Shown: in pieces, positions 54,110-64,000 of the stretch | Layout of the letters: each line of letters starts with the position of its first letter | How positions within the stretch are numbered: position 1 is the first letter of the stretch | Assembly (NCBI GenBank): GCA_032871835.1 | Contig: CM065297.1 | Coordinates: 61,739,253-61,803,252, forward strand | From: Dipteronia dyeriana | Lineage: Eukaryota; Streptophyta; Magnoliopsida; Sapindales; Sapindaceae | Reading direction: 5' to 3' | DNA: 64,000 bases | Made by a program: the position numbers and the translations under genes | The notes under the pieces: model-generated | The model's input: the letters and a program-made list of their open reading frames with translations, nothing else | Told to the model about the DNA's origin: nothing | The model's database searches: none

Positions 54110-55121
54110 TTGAAGAAAAAAAAGAAAGAAAAAGCAATGGTTGTCACTTGGAGTGATAATGATGACTTGGAAGAGGAAGAAGGGTCCTCAGATGACGAAG
54201 AGCATGTCGAAAACTTTATTGCTTTTGCATCATCTCTTAAGACTAATAAAGAAATAGATGACCAAGACGAAGAGAAACAAAGTGAAGTTGACTTAAGTGA
54301 TAAGAGCTCTTCATCTCACTCTGCAAATGGAAATGTAAAAGGCATGGACCTTAAAGGGTTTATTAAGCACTTTCAAAGCTCAAGGTTGAAGATGAAGAGA
54401 GAAATTCGAAGACTAATGGAAGAGTGCCTCAAGCTATCAACTGAGATAATTCACTTGAATGGAGAAGTGAAGATAGCCAAAAGAAATGAAGCTTTGATGG
54501 AGAAGGAGCTTGAAGAAGCAAAAGAAACTATTTCTAATATGACTTCCAACACGAAGAAGCTTGACCAAATGTTGGGAGTTGGCAATAATCCAAGTGACAA
54601 GAGAGTTCTAGGATTTGAAGATGACAATGAGACCTCAACTCCAAGCAAGACACTGTTTGTCAAGAGCATGGACATCAAAGAGCCTCTCCCTTCCCAACAT
54701 CCTAAGAATAAAATTGATCAAGGAGAGTGCTATGAAAAATGTCCAAGATAAGGTGGCACTAAGAGGTCAAGCTCAAGCTCAACCAATGAGAGCACATCAA
54801 ACAAGCTTTCCACAACCAAATACCACAAAGCCAAAAAGCAATCCATGCAAGTTCAACAAAGGAAGCAATCTTCTCTAGCTCATCATCAAAGAAGGATAGA
54901 ACCAATATAACACCAAAGGCAAGCTCAAAGACATAGGAAAATACCTTTATATTCACAAAGGAATGATATGACCTATAACTTCATTCCTACATGTCATTTT
55001 TATGGTGTTGATGGTCATATTAGACCAAATTGCTTCAAGTTTATTAAAATGTGTAGAACTAAAAGCACGATTGAAAGAATAAGGCTAGAAGTAAAATAGG
55101 ATATGTATAGTCATTGATTTC
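54110..55121 (+). pseudogene. E1 gag C-terminal region, coiled coil and second knuckle
   Basis: A clean 213-codon piece (54110-54751) starts KKKKEKAMVVTWSDNDDLEE. It is acidic, then strongly coiled-coil-like (MKREIRRLMEECLKLSTEII, EKELEEAKETISNM), ending KTLFVKSMDIKEPLP. After breaks, a second knuckle-like motif reads CHFYGVDGHIRPNC (about 54993-55035). The second cysteine of the first pair is missing. The same C-terminal layout is seen in the 22552-23540 gag. Confidence 0.8.
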
Positions 55122-56120
55122 ATGACCACTAGGAAAAAAAATGTCTCACGTAGATGCATTAGAAGTAATGAATATGTTTGTCATGTATCTCAAATTACCT
55201 TAAAGGCCAATGCTTCTAAAACTTGGTATTTGGATAATGGATGCTCTAGGCACATGACTGGAAATAAGAGTTTCTTTGAATCTCTTGTCATGGAGGATGG
55301 TGGATTTGTCACCTTTGGTGATTGATATAAAAAGAAAGTCATAGGGAAATGAATCATTTCCATTCCTGATTTACCTTCCTTGTCAAATGCTTTGTTTGTT
55401 GATGGTTTGAAAGCCAATCCTATAAGCATTTCTCATCTTAATGATGATGCGTTGCCGGTCTTGTTAATAGAAATAATTGCACTATTTTGAAATCTGATGG
55501 ACAAACCTTGTTCAAAGAAAAGAGATCTAGTGATAATTATTATTGTCTTAAAACTAGTGTCGTCTCTTGCAATGTGTCCAAGAGTGAGCAAATTGAGTTG
55601 TGGCACCAAATGTTTGGCCATATGAACTATTGAGATTTGAGGATCTTAGATAAGTTTAAAGTTGTGTGTAGGCTTCCTGAACTTGGGAAGAAAATTGATG
55701 GTGTTTGTGGACCTTGTCAACAAGGAAAACAAACCAAAAGCGTGCATAAGAAATGCAAGTATCTCACCACCAAGGAGCCATTAGAGCTCCTGCATATGGA
55801 CCTTATGAATCCCATACATACCAAGAGCCTCGATGGCAAGAGATACATTATTGTATATGTTGATGATTTCTCTAGATTTATATGAACTTATTTTCTTAGA
55901 GAAAAATCTGAAACTTTTGAAAGGTTTAAAATGCTTTGCACAAAAATTCAAAATGAGAAGAACTCTCACATTAAAATTATTAAAAGAATTAGGAATGACT
56001 AAGGGAAAGAATTTGAAAATGCTTGTTTTGAAAGCTTTTATAATAGCTTTGATATTTCCTATGAGTTCTCGGCTCCTCGAACTCCTCAACAAAATGGGGT
56101 TGTAGAGATGAAGAATAGGG
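55122..56120 (+). pseudogene. E1 protease, GAG-pre-integrase and integrase, broken
   Basis: The protease reads TWYLDNGCSRHMTGNKSFF (about 55219-55276). The catalytic D-S-G is D-N-G. Then come a stop in FGD*YKKK and SLSNALFVDGLKANPISISH. GAG-pre-integrase/integrase follow in 55637-55885 (LPELGKKIDGVCGPCQQGKQ, LLHMDLMNPIHTKSLDGKRY, IIVYVDDFSRF). A frameshift into the second half follows. At least eight stops or shifts in 1 kb. Confidence 0.85.
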
Positions 56121-57308
56121 TTCTTCAAGAGATGGCTCGTGTAATATTGCTTAGCAACAATGTGCCTAGCAATCTTTGAGATGATGCCGTCAATACAACT
56201 TGCTATATAGGAAATAGAGTTTTTCTAAGGCCCGACACTACGCAAACCTCCTATGAATTGTGGAAGGGTATAAAGCCAAATGTAAGCTAATTCCACTTAT
56301 TTGGAAGCAAATGCTACATTCTTAATGATCGAGATCAACTTTGTAAATTTGATGCTAGGAATGATGAGTGAATTTTCATTGGCTATGTCCTAAATAGTAA
56401 GGCCTATAGAGTCTTCAATTTGAAAACTCGGAGTGCCATCGAATTATCTAATGTTGTCATAGATGATTGTAGGCCTAAGACTAGTGACTATGATGGTGAG
56501 GTTATTGTGTTTGATGATTCTTCCTTGGAGAAGAATGGTGAGACTTCAAGTGGTGTAAAGTCAAACCTTCATGGGTTAGACATCTTTACAACAAGAATGA
56601 TATTCATGGAGATGTGAATGAGGGTGTTAGGACTAAACGTCAATTAGCTATACTTGTTACACCTCTCAAATTGAACCCAAAAAGGTTGATAAAGCCTTGA
56701 ATGATAAGTTTTGGGTTCTTGCTATGCAAGAAGAGCCAAACCAATTTTAAAGAAATGAGGTTTGGACTCTAGTTCCTAGACCCAAGACACTAGTGTCATT
56801 GGCATCAAATGGGTATGTAGGAACAAGTCGGATGAAGCAGGCAACATTGTGCGAAATAGGGCTAGACTTGTAGCATAATGATACTCACAAATTGAGGGTG
56901 TCAATTTTGAGAAGACTTTTGTTTCAATTGCCCGACATGAGTCCATAAAGGTTCTCTTGACTATATCATGTGTGCATAAGTTCAAATTGCATCAAATGGA
57001 TGTTAAGAGTGTCTTTCTCAATCTTGTAAGAGGAAGTGATTGTTGAGCAACCCAAGGGGTTTATGGATCCTTGCCAACCCAATCACGTCTAGCACCTCAA
57101 GAAGGTTTTATATGGGTTAAAACAAGCATCGAGGGCTTGGTATGAGTGTCTCATTCTCTATCTTGATGACAATGACTACTCTAGAGGTAGTGTTGACAAG
57201 ACTTTGTTCATCAAGGGCAATAAAGATTAGCTTGTCGTAGCTCAAATCTATGTTGATGAGATTGTGTTTGGCTCCACCAACAAATCCATATTAGGAATTT
57301 TTAGTTTG
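56121..57308 (+). pseudogene. E1 integrase C-terminus and RT N-terminus, cut by E2
   Basis: Plus-strand reading gives integrase C-terminal wording (DAVNTTCYIGNRVFLRPDT near 56190-56245, ELWKGIKPN) and an acidic linker (56420-56617). The RT start (GIKWVCRNKSDEAGNIVRN, about 56803-56860) is followed by HQMDVKSVFLN (about 56990-57025). The YVDD box appears as IYVDEIVFGSTNKS near 57247-57290, with the second Asp changed to Glu. Coding stops at 57308, where the LTR of E2 begins. Confidence 0.8.
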
Positions 57309-59865
57309 TGTTGGTATAATTCTATATCAAAATGACATTTGCTTTTTATTGATTAGTTGTCTAGGATTTATGGATCATCAAGCTTCTGGGAAGATTGGAC
57401 AACGAATCAAGGAAAGTGGTGGTTACAAGAGGAACAAAGCTTCATTGCATAGCTGAAGGTATATCGAGACCTCTTTTCTCTTGCAAGGCCTAGGCACACA
57501 CATATATCATACATTTGTATCCCTGAATTGTTGTGCAAAATTTGGCATAACACATGCACACACTTATTCATGTATGCACATGCATTAGTTTAAAACAATT
57601 GACAATTTAGTAAATTACATGTTCTAGAGTTATATCTAGGAAATTGCATGCTTGTGTGTTATTGTGTTCATTTTATTGTATTTATATGATATTAAACTTG
57701 AATTTATGCTTATAATATTCCATATTGAGTTTCGAACACTTAGATTACTCATTCATTAAGTTTCCAGTTCAAATTAGGAAGTTAAGAAACTTTTCATGAT
57801 TTTATCATGTGTGGTTTTATCTTTAATTTTCAAGTTGAATTCCATATTTTTTTAAAAGGTTTTTGGGATGTCTTTTGTTCATGAGAGAGTCCCAGTTTGT
57901 AATCCAAAAATAGATTTGAAATTGGAGTTCGGAGTCCAGAGATATAGTCAAGGAACTGAAGGAGCCTCAAGGGAAAAGGAATGGGACAACACCCCTCTCC
58001 CGTGGAGGTGCGTGGAGCTCCACGGGAAATGAGGCCTTCTACCCCCATGGAGGGCCACGCACATCCATGGGATACAAATGTGTCCACCTCCCATTGGTGG
58101 TTGGTTTCCCTCCTTAAAATTTCCTTTATATACCTCCTTTCCCTATCATTCTTTTCCAAGAAGAAAAACTTGAAAAACTTAGATAGGAAATTCTCTCTAA
58201 CTTTCTTATCTTCCAAGAACCATATCTTTTTTATTCGAAGTCTAATTCAAGTGATTCAAGTTTGGGGATTTCTTGTCTACCAGTCCTCTATCTTTTCCAT
58301 AAGAGTTTGGAGTCATTTAATTGGGTTTTCTAGTGGCTTCACATAAAAAAAATAAGGCTGCACAATTTTCACTTGAGGTATTGATTTCTCTTTTGATTTT
58401 TAAGCTTCAAATCTTCAATTACCTTGGGTTTTCTTCTTCAATACATGTATGTATATTATGTATAGTTTGATTAGAGTGTTGGACTCTATAAAAGCTAGAT
58501 TGAGCTTTGATTGAATCTTACATGTTGAGTTAGGTTTTTATAAGACCCTATGTTTTCACTTGTGTGTGTTTTGTTTTGTGCTAGCTTCTTATCTAGGACT
58601 ATTTTGAGCTTTGATTGATTGATTTTAAATAAAAATAGCATCTACTAGTGTTAGGTCTTCTTAATTGACCATTTTCATGATTAGCATAATTTTATTGTAT
58701 GTTTAGAGCTTGATGTGTTTCTGTTGAATACTTTATGAATACATGATCTATATTTCTTGCTAGAACTTTTACTAATCACATATTATTATTCTAGCATGAT
58801 TTTTGTTAATGCTAAATCTTGATTATGTGCTTAAGTGTATATGATTGATTCAAGGATTAGTGACATGAATACATCTAGAAGCTAAATGTGTTTTGGTGTT
58901 TTGGTGTTTTCACATTTTCTAGAATTGTTATTCATGCATAGTAACTAGAAACATTTGATATATAAACTTTCATGCATAAGTCTAGTTCCCACAGGATGTG
59001 TTGATCATCATATTCTTTGTTACGTGCTTGTTTCTGTTTTGCATTCATGATCACATAGATGGCCTTGTGAGAAGGTTGGAAGTCTAATTCCTTAGAGTGA
59101 TTCTTTGGATTGAGCATTGGAAGTCTCATTTAAAGAGTGCTTCTTCAAGTTGCGTATTAGAAGTCACATTTGGGAGTGATTCTTTAAGTTATGCATTGGA
59201 AGTCACATTCCTTAGAATGGTTCGTTAGTTTGTGCATTGGAAGTCACATGTCTTAGAGTGAATCTTTGACTTGTGCATTGGATGTATGATTTGTAGTGTG
59301 ATTCTTCAATTTGTGCCAGGTGGCATCTCTTTCATTGTGTAGGGTCGAAGGGTAGATTTCTAGGTAGGTTTCGGTCACTTGAGAGATTATATCTTTTTAT
59401 CTTACTAGTGAAATGTGTTTTCCGGTGGTTATGGAATCAACCCGTTGATTTTTCTTTGTCGGAGGTTTCTTCGTCAAAGGTTTTACCACATAAAAATCCT
59501 TATGTAGTTTTTCTCTATCCTTATCTCTTGATTTTTGTATATGTGTTGATATAAGTATCTTGTCTAATATACCTATAATTGATATTCATTGTATATCAAA
59601 CTTTAAACTTGTTAAAGGCTTATGCTTAATAGCCTATGTAAAAATTGAGTATGTATCACATTCAAGTTGTTATCTACATTGACTTTGATTAACCAAGCAT
59701 ATCTGTAATAGATTGATTTTGCTTGTCTCTGATATATAAAATTGTGATTCCAGCTATCTAGAGGGACAAACATAAGTTTGTTTCAAGGGAATGAAAAAGG
59801 TGTACTAACCTATTCACCCCTCCTCTAGGTTAGCTTAAGGCAAATTATTTGTGCTTGTATTTTCA
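57309..59865 (+). mobile_element. 5' LTR of SIRE-like copia E2 (2557 bp)
   Basis: It starts tgttggtataattc inside the E1 reverse transcriptase and ends gtattttca, two bases before a perfect PBS. TATA-like ctttatatacc is at about 58122. It contains six ~40-bp tandem units at 59076-59320. The open frames within (57830-58216 minus, 57981-58346 plus) have no recognisable domain and are LTR sequence. The left flank 5-mer is gtttg; the right end of E2 is not in the window. Confidence 0.88.
59076..59320. repeat. ~40-bp tandem repeat in the E2 LTR (six units)
   Basis: Units begin ttggaagtc(t/a)catt or close variants at 59076, 59117, 59157, 59196, 59237 and 59278 (spacing 39-41). Each has 'agagtga.tctt' in its middle and 'ttgtgca' at its end. 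Confidence 0.9.
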
Positions 59866-59867
59866 TT

Positions 59868-59879
59868 TGGTATCAGAGC
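59868..59879 (+). promoter_or_regulatory. primer-binding site of E2 (initiator tRNA-Met)
   Basis: Perfect tggtatcagagc two bases after the LTR end at 59865. It confirms plus orientation. Confidence 0.95.
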
Positions 59880-59913
59880 GGGTCACTAGATTGCACTTAG
59901 TGAAATCCTCAGG

Positions 59914-61147
59914 TTGATTTACTTGCTATGGATAACTACCTTTTATTTAATTGTGTTTGTTGTGGTTGTCCTCCATTATTGTTTGGGAAAAGATTCCAAG
60001 CTAATTTGTAAAAGAGATTCTTCTTATTTTATATTTCATTTGTCTACTAACAATTTTGTTGATGAGCTTGAAAAGAATGTCAGTAACAAAAGCAAAGAAG
60101 AAGAAGATTTTGGGAGGATGATTGTCTTAGACATAATCACTTACTCAAGCAACTCAATGAAGAGAATTGCAAGTCAAAGACCACAAATTTCAACTTGATA
60201 ACAAGAGTTCAAACTCTTGAGAAGGAAATAGATGTCTCTTTAAAGGAAGTTGAAGTAAAGAGTGAAGTGATCAAGCATCAAGAAAAGAATATGGTTGAAG
60301 ACGCTCTTGTGTTAGAAAATTTAATGATTGATTTTGCTAATGATTTGTTTTTCTTGAAGGAAACAATCAAAGGTAAGGAAGATGAATTTCCAACATGACA
60401 ATTCAAGTGACTTAGACTTTGTAGATGAGCAAGTGAAGTCTCCCACAACTAAAGGCAAGTCACTAGGGAATAAGAGTTTTTCAAAGGCCAAGTCTTCAAA
60501 AGTCAAGAGCAAAATCAAGAAGAGTAAGGAGTCTTCACCATTGGTACACTCTCACCTAAATGGTAGCTTTTATAAATTTATTTTGGTTTGTCACTATTGT
60601 AATGTGGTTGGTCACATGAGGCCTAAGTGTTATGAATACGTTAGGCAATGTAAACTTGGAATTGTGCATCATGAAAATATTGATAAAAAGTTTCCTAATC
60701 ATTCTTCTATGCATGTGACTAAATCTAGGGTCATAATTTACATCTCTAAGTTTATCCCAGTTTGTTATCTTTGCATTATTGTAGGGCATATTAAAACTAG
60801 ATGCCGTGAGTATATTAGACAATGCAAACTAGGGAATGAGATGCATGCTAGTGAGATGAGAAAATCTTCTATAAATGTTTCCAAACATGATAACGACTTT
60901 TATGATTTGTATGATGTGCATATTGTAGATAATCTTGTAGAAAAGTACTAGCAATGATTGGGTTGAAAAACATGATGTGAAAAAGATTCATAGTCCTTCT
61001 TTTAAACATGTTGCCAATGATAACATTTTAAGTGTTTATATGAAAGTGATAATAATGTAAAGAAAAATGTCATGAAGATTTGGGGACTGTTTCACATGAT
61101 CATATGTATAGTCTTGATGATATCTTTGTTGATGGAAATAATGATAT
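59914..61147 (+). pseudogene. E2 gag remnant with two zinc knuckles, cut by element D
   Basis: Frames 59914-60198 and 60195-60398 are Lys/Glu-rich, coiled-coil-like gag sequence (RVQTLEKEIDVSLKEVEVKS). Frame 60382-60951 is basic (SFSKAKSSKVKSKIKKSKES), then has two intact CX2CX4HX4C knuckles in tandem: CHYCNVVGHMRPKC followed by YEYVRQCKLG (about 60592-60660), and CYLCIIVGHIKTRC followed by REYIRQCKLG (about 60763-60833). The N-terminal capsid domain is missing, as in the 15-25 kb element. Coding ends at a stop near 60950, and the element is broken at 61148 by LTR D. Confidence 0.8.
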
Positions 61148-62339
61148 TGTTAGTCGAAAATTCACTCGGGGTGAGAAATTTCAATTAGCACCCTCGAGAC
61201 CACTACCTCAGAGGTTGTGGTCGAGGTTGGTACCTTCGATACTGAGTTTAAATGTGTGATAGTGGATATGAATGTGAACAATAACACGATGTACTAAAGA
61301 TACATAAAGGAAAATGGTATTGATTTGTTATTGTTAAATCAATAACACGTCGTGTACAAAGATCACTCGAATAGTCTCAGTCACTCTTGGGTATAATGGG
61401 TGTGGCAATTTTGTGACTGTCGAGAAGTAGATAACGATGGTGGTCGTGTTCTGTTAACAGAATTTAGGCCGAGGTAAGATTCTTTTCTATATGTCTCTTG
61501 TTCTATACGTTGTTGAACCTCCCTTTACTCGTGCATGTTCGGGCGTATTTATACACAGTCCAACTAGTTAAATTCGAGATTCTCCCGCCATTATTTTCTA
61601 AATCGAATCCCTCCTTATCAGGCGAGATATGTGTTTAAATGTCATTGACTTTGGCTTAATAACGGATTCAAGAATATCTTAGATGGAAATGAGTTTGTTT
61701 CCTCGTTGGTCTCAATCACTTACCCCGCACGAATGTAGCTTTTCAACGCAAGTTGGAGAATGGAGGTGATCATGTACGCTACCTTGGTAAGATGCACCAT
61801 GGAGGTCACCGAATATGGTGTTCACTATCTCGAAGTGCGAGGTACATCTATGTTCTTGTCCTGGTTCTAGGAGCTTGGTCTGAACCTTCTATGTCTATTT
61901 GGAATCTTGAAATGACCATGTAGTCGCTCTTTAGTGATAATGGAGCTTCTGCGAGCTTCCTCCTACCTGCTTAGATACATTCAATTCTTTCCTTGGCAAA
62001 ACAGAGTGATACCGTAGTAAAAACTCGATGCCCTCATGGGTCTCTTTATGCAGCTGGGAAAGGTAGAGGGATTCTGGTACAGTTCAAAGCATTTCACCCC
62101 GGGGAGCCTAGGTCTTCCCTTATCGACCTTGCTTCGAGCTCTTATGTCTATTTAAGGACCTCGATCTATTCATGTCGAGCTTCATCTGAAGTGTGTTTAG
62201 AGTGTGGTCGACCTCGCCTTACTTCGACAGGTTGTATGGTAGCCCGACTCCAGGAACCCCGGTATCCTGCCGAATTCGAATCTCTGCTTGGGGAGTGGAA
62301 AATTTACCTTTGATCCTTAGCCAAATTTAGCTATTAACA
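61148..62339 (+). mobile_element. 5' LTR of gypsy-type element D (1192 bp)
   Basis: It starts tgttagtcgaaaattc and ends tagctattaaca, closely matching solo LTR A in its first and last 100 bases. The left flank is gatat; the partner LTR lies beyond the right edge, so no TSD test is possible. It interrupts E2. The frame at 61993-62313 is LTR sequence without a known domain. Confidence 0.85.
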
Positions 62340-62752
62340 CAGTCTCCTCTGACTTTAACACCAGTGATTGAGTTGGGTTTGGAGTCAGATTTCCCATTAT
62401 AATTGGAAAAATTTCCTTCTTTTTTTTGTTACAAGAATCTAGGAGGGAATCCTCTCATTAAATGCAATTGAAACGTGGCGAGCAAGGAACAGTAATTTTC
62501 AAATTAATCCGGCTGCTTTACGTTAGTCAGTGAGAATCGAGGCAATCGCTAAGATTTGGCCTTCTTATTTTCTTTCATCATTGGCATTACTGGTTATTGT
62601 GCAATTTGCCCTTATTTAAGCCTGTTCACGTCGTCTTCCTCCTCACCTTCTCACTCCTCCAAATTTCAAACTCTCAAAAAATCTTTTCTTTCTTCGCCTC
62701 CTCGAGCAACACCTCTATCTCTCTTTCATCAAACTCAAAATTTTACACCATC
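62340..62752 (+). other. leader of element D
   Basis: About 410 bases between LTR and the first gag-like codons. There is no recognisable tRNA primer site at the LTR edge (cagtctcctctgac). CT-rich stretch at 62620-62720. Confidence 0.5.
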
Positions 62753-64000
62753 ATGTCGAAATCCAGGCTTGATATAGTAGACCTCATGGTAGAGGTCGAT
62801 GAAGTCTTTAATCTCACTCACGGGAAATGAGCACAAAAGAATTTTGCTAGCGAGGATTCCCCTCCAAACCCTCATCGTCTGCTTGAATAGAAACGTATCA
62901 ATCGAGACTGGATTCTTGAATAGACCTGACAAACCTCTGAACTTGGTCGATGAGGTTTTGGATAAAGAATCCAGGGATGCTGCGGCTGGAAGGGGTTGAG
63001 CTGTGGACGCTGGTACTCTTCCGGAAGAAATTCTCCCTTACGACTTCAAGGTCATCCCGGATTCTACCATTGACCCTAAGTCGATTAACCATTTGAAATA
63101 AAAGTATGGCATCCCAGATAGTGTTTCCGTCTCCGTTCCTTCAAAGATTTATAATGTCTTCTCTCCTCTAAAAGGCGTGCTCTTAATCCATGTTGCAGCT
63201 CTCGAGAACAGGGTCGGGCTTCCTCTTCACCCAAACCTCCGACGGGCTCTCAACACCCTGTAACTAGCTTCTTTCCAGTTAACACCTGGTTTCTATAGAC
63301 ATTTAATCGACTTCCTTGTGTTGTGGAAGGAATAATGCAAGCTGAGCAAGGTCGCTAGGGAACCCAGAGTAGAGGAACTGGCCTATGTCTTTCAGATTGG
63401 CAGCCTGGCTGGCGGACTAAGAGGTTAGTTATAAGTGATGGCCAAGAACAAGCCCAACTTAATCATTTCTGCTGCTTCCAAGAAAGACCCCGCCTGGAAA
63501 GAGGAATGGATCCTGGTGGGGGGGGGGGGGGGTGGTGGGAAACTTGATCTACATCGGCATGCATGAATTCGAGTTCCCCGTTGCTTTTAATGATAAACCC
63601 TTGTAGGATAGGGATTCTTTGTCTGTTGATTCTGAAACAATCTTAAAGGCTATCATCTCCCGCAACTATCTAAACCTAAAGTTTCCTACCGTTGATTATT
63701 TCGAACCTCGTAGAGTGAATTTACACCTGCACATCTCTGCTGCTTCTCCTACTAAGTAAAAAAAAAAGTGAACCATCTTGCATCCTTTACACTAACTAGC
63801 TTGGTTCTAACACCTTTTTCTCTTTTTTTTTTTAACAGTTTCAATTGTTGCTCCAGCTTCTCATAAAGTCCAGCAAGCTCATACCCCTCCCCCTCATGTC
63901 AAGCCAACCCGGGGAGTCTTTTCGACTGCCTCGGAGAAAGAGGGCCAACTGTTCTGGCTGTAATTTCACCAGCTCCTGTTCCATCCCCTTCCCAACTTAG
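62753..64000 (+). pseudogene. gag-like protein of 'putative gypsy type transposon' family, partial
   Basis: Starts MSKSRLDIVDLMVEVDEVFN at 62753, with a stop at 62828. The downstream reading gives AVDAGTLPEEILPYDFKVIP and KYGIPDSVSVSVPSKIYN (about 63104-63155). The characteristic block AALENRVGLPLHPNLRRALN (about 63200-63260) and LTPGFYRHLIDFLVLWKE (about 63282-63335) follow. 'GIP..V', 'GLPLHP' and 'LTP..YR.L..FL.L' are hallmarks of PF04195 (Transposase_28), found in plant gypsy-related and non-autonomous elements. Its function is unknown; gag-like is inferred from position after the 5' LTR. A poly-G tract (63519-63532) and many stops interrupt it. It runs off the window. Confidence 0.65.
63518..63533. 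repeat. poly-G tract in element D coding region
   Basis: A G run of about 15 within the gag-like frame, followed by tggtggg. Slippage here probably caused a frameshift. Confidence 0.8.

Noticed and set aside
57830..58346. Overlapping open frames on both strands in the E2 LTR (128 and 121 codons)
   Set aside because: LTR promoter and leader sequence; no family resemblance.
1..64000. CRISPR array, bacterial operon or mobile-defence system
   Set aside because: The tandem arrays here have no constant repeat with unique spacers, and all coding content is plant retroelement, LINE or hAT in type.

Overview
The window is plant nuclear DNA, most likely from a dicot. The evidence is plant-type Ty1/copia elements primed by initiator tRNA-Met, SIRE-type copia elements, a plant L1-type LINE, a plant hAT transposase and a relic of an ACD6-like ankyrin gene. 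I see no intact host gene. Almost every base belongs to transposable elements in several stages of decay, nested inside one another, as in pericentromeric or gene-poor plant chromatin. Every coding region carries stops, frameshifts or lost catalytic residues, so I call them pseudogenes.

Layout, left to right. 1-4262: a Ty3/gypsy element on the minus strand leaves the window at the left; gag, protease and the start of reverse transcriptase are visible, with LTR/leader sequence at its right side. 4263-5618: a copia LTR (family F2, minus), truncated by the gypsy element, sitting in the pol gene of a second copia element (5619-7803, minus) whose gag, PBS and 335-bp LTR remain. 7804-8540: ACD6-like ankyrin pseudogene, the only host-gene trace. 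9014-15455: a copia element read on the plus strand whose two 1-kb LTRs face each other in opposite orientations. 15476-25756: a complete but dead SIRE-type copia element (minus) with 2.2-kb LTRs. 26480-35204: a dead L1-type LINE (plus), interrupted by a 1.14-kb hAT-like non-autonomous element (27833-28972) and a 2.4-kb solo LTR with perfect 5-bp TSD (31305-33706).

From about 37.1 kb to the right edge there is a deep nest that can be ordered by target-site duplications. A SIRE-like copia (E1) has its 5' LTR split by a solo gypsy-type LTR (37983-39211, TSD cccat) and by a 13-kb LTR element 'BC' (39498-52559, TSD tctag). BC contains a solo F2 copia LTR, and that LTR contains a 3.7-kb hAT element (42314-46018, perfect 8-bp TSD ctaactac). 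E1's gag-pol continues at 53059-57308, where a second SIRE-like copia (E2, from 57309) is inserted. E2 is itself broken at 61148 by a gypsy-type element (D) that runs off the right edge.

BC and D belong to related LTR families. D carries a 'putative gypsy type transposon' gag-like coding region (PF04195-like). BC carries a remnant gag-like region with tandem peptide repeats, a 67-bp tandem array, and a satellite-like array of ~150-bp monomers organised as ~300-bp dimers just upstream of its 3' LTR. I found no tRNA, rRNA, CRISPR or intact operon-like structure. The most unusual structures are the inverted LTR pair at 9-15.5 kb and the satellite-like array inside BC.
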